A stretch of 64,000 bases of DNA from Diploptera punctata (taxonomy: Eukaryota; Arthropoda; Insecta; Blattodea; Blaberidae): positions 656,501-720,500 of the forward strand of contig JASPKZ010010276.1 of NCBI GenBank assembly GCA_030220185.1, read 5' to 3'. Below, in pieces: positions 54,030-64,000 of the stretch (position 1 is the first letter of the stretch; every line of letters starts with the position of its first letter). The position numbers were made by a program, and so were the translations under genes. The notes below the pieces were generated by a model that did no database searches, was not told where the DNA came from, and saw only the letters and a program-made list of their open reading frames with translations.

Positions 54030-54770
54030 TTAAATAACACTTGTTGATACTGTATTATTTGCGGACGACCAAGTGGCAATTGCTGATACTGAAGATAAAT
54101 TACAATATACTACGCATAAGTTATATGCTATCTCAAACGAATATGTTCTGGAAATATCTGTAAATAAAACAAAAGTTATAGCATTCAAAGGGTCATCTCC
54201 GCTATTTGTAAAAATATGTATAAGAAACAGAACAATAGATCAAGTAAAACATTTTAATTATCTGGGATGTGACGTAACATACGTAACATACGTCAAAAAT
54301 AAAACGAATAAACTCAAAGATACATGTGTGAAATACTTATAAATTGTTATCAAGACATGACGAAAGAAACAGAATTAAAATTGTACAAGGTTATGGCTAT
54401 TCCTATGTTTTTATATGACTCTTTAAATTTGACTTTGACTAAAAATCAATAAAAAATAGAATCTACAGAAATACGTTTTCTGGTACATGTAGCTGGATAT
54501 ATATTACAAGAAAAATATAGCAAAGATAATATGAATGAGTTTAACATATTCAGCTTAACAGTTGCAATCAAAAGATGCAAACAAAATTGTTTCCACCACA
54601 TTGAACGGATGGATCAAGAACATATAACAAAGCAGTTATTCACATATAAGCGAGAGGGATGTAGATGTGTGGGACGGCCAAGAGCACGATAGAGAGATCA
54701 GTTTTCTGCATAAGACCGGAATGAACGTTTTGCAGTTCAATCTGTGAAGATGATGACGACGATTTCATAT
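54030..54770 (+). pseudogene. LINE RT C-terminal half, FADD type
   Basis: Starts 'VLFADDQVAIADTEDKLQY' (palm motif C) and continues 'YVLEISVNKTKVIAFKGSS', 'QVKHFNYLGCDVTYVTYVK' (a small tandem duplication of TACGTAACA adds residues). After a shift near 54340 it reads 'LKLYKVMAIPMFLYDSLNL' and 'CFHHIERMDQEH' to 'GRPRAR'. A stop is present at 54451. Related to 36541-38790 and 11606-12175. Endonuclease and the rest of RT are missing. Confidence 0.8.
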
Positions 54771-55265
54771 AATATGGAAATGTGTTACATATTTAAATAC
54801 TAAGAAAGAAACATTATTTTATTTTGTCTACAATTCTCTTCAGTCATTTTGTCTTGCCACGAGGACACAGAGTATCTATTATGATAAGAAAATTTAACTA
54901 AAACAGTGTAAAATCAATTAACAAGATAATATAAGGAACAAAGTAATGCTGATATTTAAAAGCAGTATAAAATTAATGAACAAATAAACATCCGAATGAA
55001 GGCTGTCATCAAGTATTCACGGTTCATATATTTGGTTCTTAAAGAAACAGATGGACCCCTTGTGCGGGTATTTAAATCGACGTAATGAAAGATTTTGACA
55101 ATTCTAATTACTTATGGAAATCTGCAAAGGTTTTTGGAATCGCTCCCCTTGCTCTAATCTTTAAATCGGTAATTGAAATATTCTCCAGGTGGCTCTTTTG
55201 CTTATAATTTCCAGGATTTACTTACATACAGAATGTAACTAAATTCAATACCCAAACTTCTAGGA
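54770..55265. other. No gene recognised
   Basis: Unassigned AT-rich sequence. Confidence 0.5.
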
Positions 55266-55484
55266 ATTATACAGTGTACTCAAAAATTTCCCTTACAAAC
55301 TTCAAGGTCTTGTAGAGGGGACTGAGTTAATAATATTCAGAATTGGAAACCATGTCCGGGCTACAGCCGCTTGAAAACATGTTTTCCATGCGACCACTTT
55401 TACAAGTAAATTTATTATGAGGCGTGACACAGTACATAGCTTGTTTTACAATTCAACTCATTAATAAATAATAATAATAATAAT

Positions 55485-55675
55485 ACTTTATTTATTCTGG
55501 CAGAGTTAAGGCCATAAGGCCCTCTCTTCCACTCAACCAGCACAAATACAAATAAATATTCGACAAATATAGATATACACTATACTAATTATAAACAGTT
55601 AAAGATACAATAAATGTAGCAATGTAAATGTCATGTACAAACAACATTTTATAGGGTAATAACAATAATGATACG

Positions 55676-55720
<45 letters not shown>

Positions 55721-56339
55721 TATTTATTCTGGCAGAGTTAAGGCCATAAGGCCCTTTCTTCCACTCAACCAGCACAAATACAAATAAATATTCGACAAAT
55801 ATAGATATACACTATACTAATTATAAACAGTTAAAAATACAATAAATGTAGCAATGTAAATGAAATGTACAAACAACATTTTATAGGGTAATAACAATAA
55901 TGATACGATAATAATAATAATAATAATACTGTATTTATCCTGGCAGAGTTAAGGCCATAAGGCCCTCTCTTCCACTCAACCAGCACAAATACAAATAAAT
56001 ATTCGACAAATATAGATATACGCTATACTAATTATAAACAGTTAAAGATACAATAAATGTAGCAATGTAAATGTCATGTACAAACAACATTTTATAGGGT
56101 AATAACAATAATGATACGATAATAATAATAATAATAATACTTTATTTATTCTGGCAGAGTTAAGGCCATAAGGCCCTCTCTTCCACTCAACCAGCACAAA
56201 TACAAATAAATATTCGACAAATATAGATATACACTATACTAATTATAAACAGTTAAAGATACAATAAATGTAGCAATGTAAATGTCATGTACAAACAACT
56301 TTTAAATAGGTAAATAACAATAATGATACGATAAAATAA

Positions 56340-56380
<41 letters not shown>

Positions 56381-56828
56381 CTACTTTATTGATTCTGGCA
56401 GAGTTAAGGGCCATAAGGCCCTCTCTTCCACTCAACCAGCACAAATACAAATAAATATTGGACAATATTGATATACACTATACCTAATTATAAAAACAGT
56501 TAAAGATACAATAAATGTAGCAATGTAAATGTCATGTACAAACAACATTGTATAGGGTAATAACACTAATGATACGATAATAATATAATGAACGATAATA
56601 AATAATAATTAAAATAATAAATATAATAATTCGAATACTTTATTTATTCTGGCAGAGTTTAAGGTCATAAGTCCCTCTCTTCCACTCAACCAGCACAAAT
56701 ACAAATAAATTATCGACAAATATAGATATACACTATACAATTATAAACAGTTAAAGATACAATAAATGTAGCAATGTAAATGTCATGTACAAACAAACAT
56801 TTTATAGGGTAATAACAATAATGATACG

Positions 56829-56870
<42 letters not shown>

Positions 56871-56872
56871 TA
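55485..56872 (-). repeat. Six tandem copies of a LINE 3' UTR separated by (AAT)n
   Basis: Units start at 55485, 55717, 55928, 56139, 56383 and 56637 (spacing 232, 211, 211, 244, 254 bp). Each reads, on the plus strand, ACTTTATTTATTCTGGCAG, AGTTAAGGCCATAAGGCCCT, CACTCAACCAGCAC, then AT-rich UTR and TGATACGATAATAAT. On the minus strand this is the family 3' end. The first four units are very similar; units five and six have more indels. Confidence 0.95.
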
Positions 56873-56901
56873 AATATGATACATTATACGGGAAAACACC
56901 A

Positions 56902-56907
<6 letters not shown>

Positions 56908-56948
<41 letters not shown>
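56908..56948. repeat. (AT)n microsatellite
   Basis: AT run between the UTR array and the LINE coding remnant. Confidence 0.95.
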
Positions 56949-56949
<1 letters not shown>

Positions 56950-56979
56950 CCTTACACTGGATAATAATGAAGTCGAGGT

Positions 56980-57237
56980 TTAGAGCAAATATAAATTTAG
57001 ATTTATTTTAAAAGATGCCAATGTCCGGCAGCCCCTTATTTCTTGTGGTAGGGAATTCCAGTTGCGAGAAGTGGAGATGGTATATGACATGGAGTGATGT
57101 GATGTCCTGTGTTGCGGTATATTAAGTAAGAGACTATGTTGTGATCCTGTGTTTAGGTTATGGTTTGAGGATAAAAACAAAATGGAAACTGAATCGTGAC
57201 TTGTATTAATAATCCCGGATACACCCTCCACAATCAA
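56980..57237 (-). pseudogene. Jockey/CR1-like RT C-terminus
   Basis: An open minus-strand frame ends 'NHNLNTGSQHSLLLNIPQH', 'RNWNSLPQEIRG' and 'LASFKINLNLYLL', the family's ORF2 terminus. It lies immediately upstream, in transcription order, of the UTR array, so it is the coding end of the same LINE. Homology starts about 57185. Confidence 0.85.
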
Positions 57238-57514
57238 TTTTTGCAGTTTTCAAAATTTAAAAAATGTTTGACATTTTTTTTAAAAAAGCGTCGTCTTGGA
57301 ATTACTCGATAGGGAAATTTTCGGTTTATACTAATCGCGAAGCTATTACTTGTTGACACACGCGACGTATGTTCAGGCAATGCTTGTTTTCAAACAGCTG
57401 TATCACGGAAACGGTAAGTTTCCGGACATGGTTTCATATTCTAAATATTATCAACTCAGTCCCCTCTACAAGGCCTAGAAGTTTGTAAGAGGAATTTTAG
57501 AACACCCTGTATAA

Positions 57515-58900
57515 TCAACAAAAACGTTTTCGTTATGGGACAATGAATCTGAATTTAATTATCATTAACTGAAAAATCCGGAAACAGTGCTATACTCTAA
57601 AGAAATACTGTATTCTGCTTTTCAAATTAACTTTATGACCAGAGTGTTGTGAAACAGTACGAAAATAATATATTTGCATGCTTACAAGTATTGTGCGATT
57701 TAACTATAGACTGAAACAGAAGGAGTACGGAATTTACTTAACGACCATAGTACCTACTGTTGACGTAGGCATCGTAATGATTTCATTTCTGTGCTGAACA
57801 ACAAGTGCATTAATACAGTTGTTGATATTGGGTCATTCCATCTCAAGTGGTTTAGTGCTCCACGCTCAACATGTTTAATTTCGCTGAAACTTGGCGTAGG
57901 TATGGAACCTCTTTAGAAATGAACCTCTGCAAAATTTCAAATCATAATATCAAGTATTTGGAAAACTATGACCTTTCATGTGGAGGCCTTTTTTTTTTAA
58001 TCCATCAAGAAACCGAAATACATTCCATGTTTAACTCTTTATTACTACAAGTCAAATGCAAGTAGTTACCTCTTAATTCTATGTCTTACACAACGTTTTA
58101 TCCTAAATCCAAAAAACGTAGTCTGATGAAAGGAAGTCCACTTTAGGAGTCACCAGCGTTGATCAAAGTGCCTAACAAAATCTGTCATATCAAATTTTAG
58201 TCCTTCTTTAGATCTCAAGAAGAAAATTCAAACGGAGGCTAATACTTGGTACATTTGTTAACGGTAGTAGAGACAGTGCACTGCCCAACTATCTTTATTC
58301 ATAGCCACTTATCTAGGATTACACTAGATTATAAATATGGTGCCAAATATGCAATTGTTAAAAGTGAGCTATGTTCAAGCTCAAATAACGTTCTTATGTT
58401 ATCTCAAATGTTGTTTTCTTTAGTACCATCAGAAAGAACACATCTTCAGCTACTAGAAACAACTTATTTCATTTTTGATTCGGATCAGCTAAGGGATGAA
58501 AACTAAGGTTGAATGTCATGAAATATCACTCGTAATTCACTAATTGCAGTAAATGTGCTGACTAATATCTACAGGACCACAAGGAAGCCAGTCAATAATT
58601 TGAGCTTTCTTTGGAATATTGAGCCATCAAATGAGTTCATCACGCTACAGGCATGCACATAAATGAAAACAACTGGGCCACAAATCAATGCAATAAAATG
58701 AACATTGATACATGCATTGAATCTCAGTTGTATCAAAGCTCTATATTTAAGGTTATAAGACTGGCTGAAAACCATCCACATTTCAGAATTGCGTTGGTCC
58801 ATGGTGGCTATGCCACTACCAATCCTTTAGAAGTTTGATCTTAAGAATCAGTATCCCCATCGCCAAGGGGCCACGCCCGATAGCCAGGCAAGTTCAGTCA
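57515..58900. other. No gene recognised
   Basis: Short open frames exist on both strands around 57870-58800, but none shows a motif I know. Confidence 0.45.
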
Positions 58901-58904
58901 CGGG

Positions 58905-59060
58905 TGGGTTACTTTTCCAAGGTTCCCAAGCTTCACTGTTAGTTTCTTTGTCTAGGTTCCAAAGTTTCAGATGGGTTTCTTTATCTTGGTTCCGAAGCCT
59001 ATATGTTAGTTTCTTTGTCTAGGTTCCATAGCCTCAAAAGGGTTTCTCGTGATTAAGATA
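58905..59060 (+). repeat. Degenerate minisatellite, block 1
   Basis: Tandem units with the theme TTGGTTCCCAAG...GTTTCTTTGTCTAGG recur three to four times. Block 2 is at 59262-59415. Confidence 0.7.
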
Positions 59061-59261
59061 TCGTTAGGAATCAGATACGAACTATATAAATTACTATAGT
59101 GTGTTTAATAATATCATGGTAATAGTTAATAAATATTAAGCATACAACATAGGAAAGATGAATCAATCTTTGCCTCTGATGGGCCCGGGCAAAGGAAAGT
59201 AGATAGCACTTACATTTATGAATTGGTAGTAGAACGTATGAGCTAGTAGGCTACAAAAATG

Positions 59262-59415
59262 GTCTTGGTTCCCAAGGCTGATAGTTGGTTTCATTGTCCA
59301 GGTTCAAAAGTCTAGCTGGGTGTCTTTACTTCGTTCCCAAGCATAGTTGTTGGTTTCTTTGTCTAGGTTCCAAAGTCTCTGTCTGGTCTCTTTAATTTGG
59401 TTCCCAAGACTATTC
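59262..59415 (+). repeat. Degenerate minisatellite, block 2
   Basis: Same theme as block 1 (GGTTCCCAAG; GGTTTCTTTGTCTAGGTTCC), separated from it by about 200 bp of unrelated sequence. Confidence 0.7.
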
Positions 59416-59900
59416 TATTCATAATCAATGCTTCTTAGACTTTAATTTTTCCTTCAATGCTTTGCAATTCTGTGATAAGATTGTCACTGAACGAAAATAT
59501 GCGATCTACGTTCAGCACATCAATACATACAAAGGGCTTTGCCATGCAATATACGATTAAACCATTATGGATAGGGACGAGTGGAGGAGAAAAATAAAAC
59601 TTTAGGCACAGAAAGATGTGTAAACTTTGAGAAATTGGTATATAAATAAAATCATTATTGTCCTTTTCAAATATGCAAAAAAAAAACGCTTGAAGAGATG
59701 AAAGTCGTTTTTGCAAAAACCGCATTGCTCAATGCCGTGTGATTACATTTAATTCTGTTTTATGAAATTTTAATATTGGTGTACAAATGAACCGATGCTT
59801 TACATTTAAATCATAAGAATATAACATGAAACCCTTAACTCTGTTTTGTCTTCACTCAGGCAGTTCCAGCAAGTGATTAGACACACGCATTTCTACTATG
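59416..59900. other. No gene recognised
   Basis: Unassigned; a minus-strand 96-codon frame has no recognisable motif. Confidence 0.45.
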
Positions 59901-59904
59901 GGTT

Positions 59905-60085
59905 CCGAATTCGCCTGTTGGTCACTAAATGTGGGGTAGGTAGTGGAAGAATCGGATCCGGAACAGGTTTATCTTGGGGTTTCTCCCGTTATCACCTTTC
60001 AGTAATTTCATTTTCACCATTTCTCCATACCCATGTTATCCATTTCGTTCCATTTTATTTCATCTGCCCTATTATGAAGTGATAA
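59905..60085 (+). mobile_element. SINE family E, partial
   Basis: GGGGTTTCTCCCGTTATCAC, CACCATTTCTCCATACCCA and CCATTTCGTTCCATTTTATT match the inverse of 5760-5885. Confidence 0.6.
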
Positions 60086-60690
60086 ACATTTTTGGTATAC
60101 AACTTTATATAACAGATACTTTTAATAATAGAGGATTCATATAACCTCATTCCGCTTATGACAAACGCAAATAGAAGGCATATTTTACTTTGAATTTATT
60201 CCGCAACATGATTTAAAATGTATAAAAATATAAGCAAAATCTATGTTAAAGTTTACAAATATTGGCAAATTGAAAGACAGTCTACGTTCATTGAATGTCG
60301 TTTCAGCTACGAAACAAAAGTATTCACATCGTAATAAAATTTAATGTGAACGCATGTGTTTAAAGAAGATGTGCTACGCGACTGAGGGAGAATCATTGAT
60401 ATCCTCTGCTTCCACTTTAAAGTTCGAGTAAAGCTATTAAAATTATTCTAATTAACTTTCATATTTTCTTTTCATTGGGGGATTCTTTTTTGTTTTATTT
60501 AGCCGTAAAGGCAAATATTGGCATTTGACTACCATTACAGTTGCTATTAAATGTAATCTTAGCTTAGGCTATACCATCTCCTAAACACTATACACAGAAG
60601 AGAGATCAACACTTCTTGCTATACAATAGGTCGCTAGATACGGATGTTTTCATACTGAAAAACCAACAATGTAGTGATCCTGTTTTGTTC
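60086..60690. other. No gene recognised
   Basis: Unassigned AT-rich sequence. Confidence 0.5.
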
Positions 60691-60695
60691 GTAAT

Positions 60696-60697
60696 TT

Positions 60698-60740
<43 letters not shown>

Positions 60741-60810
60741 TAATAATAATGATTTATTTTAGCTGGCAGAGTTAAGGCCATGAGGCCTTCTCTTCCACTC
60801 AACCAGCGAA
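60696..60810 (-). repeat. LINE 3' UTR fragment with (AAT)n tail
   Basis: (AAT)n at 60696-60745, then CTGGCAGAGTTAAGGCCATG and CTTCTCTTCCACTCAACCAG. A single truncated copy of the unit repeated at 55485-56872. Confidence 0.85.
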
Positions 60811-60880
60811 TAGTAAAATATAAGAATCGTTTGAGAATAAAATTACACAGAAAAATAATAATTCCTTCCCTTTTCTTTAT

Positions 60881-60883
<3 letters not shown>

Positions 60884-60916
<33 letters not shown>
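60884..60916. repeat. (AT)n microsatellite
   Basis: AT run ending exactly at the SINE B head. Confidence 0.95.
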
Positions 60917-60920
<4 letters not shown>

Positions 60921-61259
60921 ACCGCTGTGGTCTCGAGGTAGCGTGCTGCCTTGTCACGCAGTGGGCACGGGCTCGATCCCCGGTCGGGGCAGTTTTTCTG
61001 GATGAGGTTTTTATCGGGGTTTTTCCTCACCTGTAAGACAAATGTCAGAAAAACTTTAAGGCTCAAACGGTCCCCGAAATCATATGGTCATCATCATCAT
61101 CATCATCCTTATCATTATCATCATCATCATCATCCTTCACTGGTGTGGAAAGCAACGGGAAGCTACCACACCTACAATTCCCTAGGAAAGCTGCAAAGCA
61201 TAGCATGAAAGTGCTATGATTGCAGTGAAAGACCTGCCCTCGGGCAGAATTACTATGGA
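60917..61259 (+). mobile_element. SINE family B, full length
   Basis: Complete copy flanked by (AT)n on both sides: head GTCCACCGCTGTGGTCTCGAGG-type, B box GCTCGATCCCC (one change), internal ATC microsatellite 61086-61138, 3' block and ATGGATATATAT end. Confidence 0.9.
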
Positions 61260-61292
61260 TATATATATTATATATATATATATATATATAAA

Positions 61293-61500
61293 ATTAAGAA
61301 CATTTTCTTGAGTTTTTCTGCGTCATTGATTCAAGGTCGGCCTCTGGCCACTAATTCGGACGTTTCGGCATTCTAATTATCCTTAATAATGATATGTGGG
61401 ACCATGCCGAAACCTCGGAATCGGTGGCCAGAGGCCGACCTTGAATCCATGACGCGGAAAACCTAAGAAAACGTTCTTAATCATACTAATATCCGTGAAA
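61293..61500. mobile_element. Foldback hairpin element with ACGTTTCGG
   Basis: AAGAACATTTTCTTGAGTTT, CGTCATTGATTCAAGGTCGG and CCTCTGGCCACT are mirrored at 61405-61480. The centre carries GGACGTTTCGGCAT and its partner ATGCCGAAACCTCGG. A CCGTGAAAATCTAC motif follows, like the Penelope end CCGTGAAAGCCTAC. (AT)n lies on both sides. Confidence 0.7.
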
Positions 61501-61508
61501 ATCTACAA

Positions 61509-61542
<34 letters not shown>
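61509..61542. repeat. (AT)n microsatellite
   Basis: AT run at the right side of the hairpin element. Confidence 0.95.
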
Positions 61543-61543
<1 letters not shown>

Positions 61544-61544
61544 G

Positions 61545-62160
61545 CTGACGAATGTCTTTAACTTACGCATCAATATCGATTTGCCATATTTCAACTAGCA
61601 ATAAACTGCATCTTGGATTAAACTCACTGGTTACGATATTACCATTCGCAATATGTAAAAAGATGCCGATGACTAAAAGTCTCTTTGTATTAAAACACGC
61701 AGCCATCATAAAAAAACAGAACCTCTAAAAGTTTTTAATTCGTTTCCGCTGTGTTAGATACGAAATAAACATGCTTTACGCATCGTTGTCAACCACTGAC
61801 ATAGGGGTGAATTCCATGTTTTACAATTTTCACTACAGGGGTTGAATCGCAGAGATGAGCGGAAATACGTTTAAATTATAAATGTTGGCGTAATGTGGTG
61901 AGTTGTTTGTCATCCATTCTCAAACCAGACTGTTCTCATAGGTGATATAAATTCTCGAGTGTGGTGACAAGTTGCGTCATAATACAAGCATAAACTTTAA
62001 TTTGGAAGTCTCTTTTTTCTCTTATTCCTTCATTTTTTTATTTAACTCACAGTATATTTGTTGTATTTTGTATCCCATTTTAGAGTCGAATGAAGATACG
62101 TTGTTCTAAGGCTTGAAATCAACTGATTTAAAGTAATAATAATAACAATATTAATAATAA
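61545..62160. other. No gene recognised
   Basis: Unassigned, ending in an (AAT)n run near 62133-62168. Confidence 0.5.
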
Positions 62161-62164
62161 TAAT

Positions 62165-62405
62165 AATATTCTTCTTCTTCATGGTTTTGGCTTATTTACT
62201 AGCCTGTTCCGGCTCCAAATTGCTGCTCTTTTCATCTTTTCTTTGGTCTTCCCAAACTTCTTCTTCCTCGTGGTGAATAGCTGTATGCTGCTTTTGGTAT
62301 TCTATTCTCAGTTATCCTTGCCAAGTGTTCCTTCCAGTTTGTTCTGTATTTCTGTATGGTTGTGTTTAATTCCTCTACTTTTAGTTGTTTTATTTCTGTG
62401 TTATT
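62165..62405 (-). pseudogene. LINE C-terminal tail
   Basis: Minus strand reads 'ELNTTIQKYRTNWKEHLAR', 'GRRSLGRPKKRWKDE' and 'LEPEQASK', then a (GAA)n-type end at 62170. The tail is similar in style to 38600-38790. Confidence 0.7.
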
Positions 62406-62449
62406 TTTTGTAATAATAATAATAATAATAATAATGTATTTATGTATAT

Positions 62450-63118
62450 ACAGATTTTCAATGTTTACACAACTTTCTGCTCCAGAGTTTTATTTTTCTT
62501 CTCCACTCGTCTCTATCTATACACATCATGTCATCCATTGTTCTCATTCCAGTTTTTATTTCTTGCATCCACGAGTTTCGAGATCCTCCTTTCCTCCTCC
62601 TTCCAGATGGTTACCATTCCAATGTTTTTCTAGGTAACCATTATTCTTGCATTTGTCGTAAATGCCCATACCAATTTGACTGCTTTTATCTTATATATAA
62701 TCTACTATTGAATATCCAGTAATCATTTTTTTCTCGTATTTATTTTTTCTAATTTTGAACATCTTGCTGCTCTCCTCAAGAAATCAGTTTCCATCTATAT
62801 AAGTTTTTTGTAGAATTTCCAAAATTCAGCAGTATTTATGGTTATTGTATGTGAATTGAATTTCTAAGTTATTTTTTCTGGTTATATGTCTGTTCCATTA
62901 GACTCCATTTATCATTGCTGTTACTCCTCTACTCTTATTTATTCTTTTCTTAATATCACTTTTTTGTTTAGCCTCTTTATCCACTTTTACTCCCAGATAC
63001 TCAATTTTTTTCACATCCTAATAGAGAGGGTATATCCCCTTCTGGTCTTCTAATATTAAATCTTCGGTTTCTGCTCAACATCCCATATAAAATGTTTTTT
63101 TCTAAATTTATTTTCTGC
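62450..63118 (-). pseudogene. LINE ORF2 C-terminal remnant
   Basis: Minus-strand blocks 'CEKIEYLGVKVDKEAKQKS' (YLG motif), 'FLEESSKMFKI', 'GRKGGSRNSWMQEI' and 'DRDEWRRKIKLWSRKLC' follow the order of an endonuclease-type LINE tail. Multiple frameshifts. It ends against (AAT)n at 62412-62435, and another LINE tail follows. Confidence 0.65.
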
Positions 63119-63186
<68 letters not shown>

Positions 63187-63320
63187 ATAATAACAATAAA
63201 AATAATAATAATAGTTATAAATAATAATAATAATATTATTATTTTTTTATTATTAATAATAATAATAAAAATAATAGTTATAAATAATAATATTATTATT
63301 AATAATAATAGTATTATTAT
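63119..63320. repeat. (AAT)n microsatellite
   Basis: About 200 bp of AAT/ATT repeats with a mirrored AATAATATTATTATT centre. Confidence 0.95.
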
Positions 63321-63344
63321 TTATAAAGTGATCTCACAACAGGC

Positions 63345-63585
63345 CCGGAGGCCCCTTGGGGTAGTAGGAGGTTAAGGCTCCCACTTTTTCTAGACAATCG
63401 GCACTTTATGTCAACCGGGTTGTCAGCCCTGCGTGACGGCCGCCTTTACCCCCAGAACAAGCGTCTGATACTCATTTCCGTTAGAGGCTGAGTCGACCCC
63501 AGGGCCATAGTGCCGCCAGAGGGTTTGGGTAAGTTTAAAAATCCTGACCCCAACGGGACTTGAACCCTCGACCCTCCAACTATTT
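63345..63585 (-). mobile_element. SINE family D (tRNA-headed), single copy
   Basis: On the minus strand the head shows a B box in GGGTCGAGGGTTCAAGTCCCG (split across the match; core GGTTCAAGTCCC). It is followed by GGGTCAGGATTTTTAAAC, CCCTCTGGCGGCACTATGGC and a 3' part with AAAAAGTGGGAGCC. No second copy in the window. Confidence 0.65.
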
Positions 63586-63822
63586 ATTATTATTTGTATT
63601 GTTATTATTCATTATTATTATTATTATTACTTTCTGACAATAAGATCTCAGAAACGTCGGAAAATCTCCATGCTATAACTTAATGTAACATCAACGTCAT
63701 TAGATCAAGACTATTATTATTATTAGTGTTATTATTATTCATTATTATTATTATTATGTTTATTATTTATTATTATTATTACTTTTATTATTATCATTGT
63801 TATTATTGTTGTTATTATTAAG
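63586..63822. repeat. (ATT)n-rich tract
   Basis: ATT repeats interrupted by about 100 bp of unique sequence. Confidence 0.85.
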
Positions 63823-64000
63823 TCGGCCGCGGTGTGCTAGTGGTTATGTTCCTTTGCCTCTAGTTTTGAGGGATTCGAGTTCAAACCCGGCCGGGATCGA
63901 TGGATTTTTAGGATGGAAAAATCCAAGGGACAAGTTGTCCGGGAGGCAATGTAAGCCGTGGGTCCATAGTCTGAAGATTTCGAGGCTTCTAAAAGAACGC
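63823..64000 (+). mobile_element. SINE family A, runs off window
   Basis: Head GGCCGCGGTGTGCTAGTGGT, B box GTTCAAACCCGGCCGGGATC, ATGGATTTTTAGGATGG, and GTCTGAAGATTTCGAGGCTT. It has the clearest head of the family and is cut off by the window end. Confidence 0.85.

Larger units (their letters stand above)
55270..57511. mobile_element. TA-flanked inverted-repeat element interrupted by a LINE
   Basis: TACAGTGTACTCAAAAATTT at 55270 and, inverted, TACAGGGTGTTCTAAAATTC at 57511 start arms of over 90 bp (TTGTAGAGGGGACTGAGTT; ACCATGTCCGG). TA lies next to both. The central part, about 55460-57240, is a minus-strand LINE, so the original element was probably about 460 bp. No transposase was seen. Confidence 0.75.

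Noticed and set aside
1..64000. CRISPR arrays, bacterial operons, rRNA genes
   Set aside because: Nothing of the kind is present; tandem repeats here are satellites, microsatellites and LINE UTR units.

Overview
This window is eukaryotic, almost certainly from an insect with a large, repeat-rich genome. I found no protein-coding gene that looks like a host gene. Everything with recognisable coding potential is transposon-derived: LINE reverse transcriptases, Penelope-like elements, Tc1/mariner-type transposases, and tRNA-headed SINEs. The rest is microsatellite or unassigned AT-rich sequence. The mix of families and a degenerate TTAGG-like minisatellite fit an arthropod. A cockroach is my best guess from general familiarity, but nothing here proves it.

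Layout. 1-3.3 kb: three unrelated LINE remnants. 3.66-4.11 kb: a palindrome with two divergent tRNA-like genes, flanked by a 12-bp direct repeat. 4.9-10.5 kb: several SINE families, (AT)n tracts, a composite repeat and two deleted TA-type DNA transposons. 11.0-12.2 kb: a transposase fragment abutting an antisense LINE. 14.5-17.7 kb: SINEs and a LINE tail. 18.8-22.3 kb: a decayed jockey/CR1-like LINE with gag-like ORF1, endonuclease, RT tail and 3' UTR. 22.3-26.5 kb: two Penelope-like copies head to head, one split by a TTAA-flanked element. 26.6-28.1 kb: a complete but mutated TA-type transposon with long terminal inverted repeats.

29.5-35.3 kb: SINEs, then a 3.3-kb composite repeat (about 145-bp tandem units, TTAGG-like minisatellite, conserved end) containing a 5'-truncated LINE with a perfect 15-bp target-site duplication. 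36.5-38.8 kb: a second LINE type ending in (AAG)n. 40.3-41.3 kb: another copy of the RTE-like LINE. 42.4-43.4 kb: a hairpin element and a 0.8-kb TG-rich tract. 45.55-47.1 kb: a Tc1 element with a nearly intact transposase. 47.2-49.9 kb: the longest RTE-like LINE copy. 50.5-53.6 kb: a hAT-like element, a SINE and a further TA transposon. 54-57.5 kb: a LINE fragment, then a TA-type inverted-repeat element that contains a LINE whose 3' UTR is repeated six times in tandem. 57.5-64 kb: minisatellites, SINEs, LINE tails and (AAT)n.

The coding fragments do not form a pathway. The interest lies in nesting order, target-site duplications, inverted and tandem structures, and a hammerhead-ribozyme-like motif in the Penelope copies. 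All family names rest on motif recognition by eye. No alignment, folding or database search was run.
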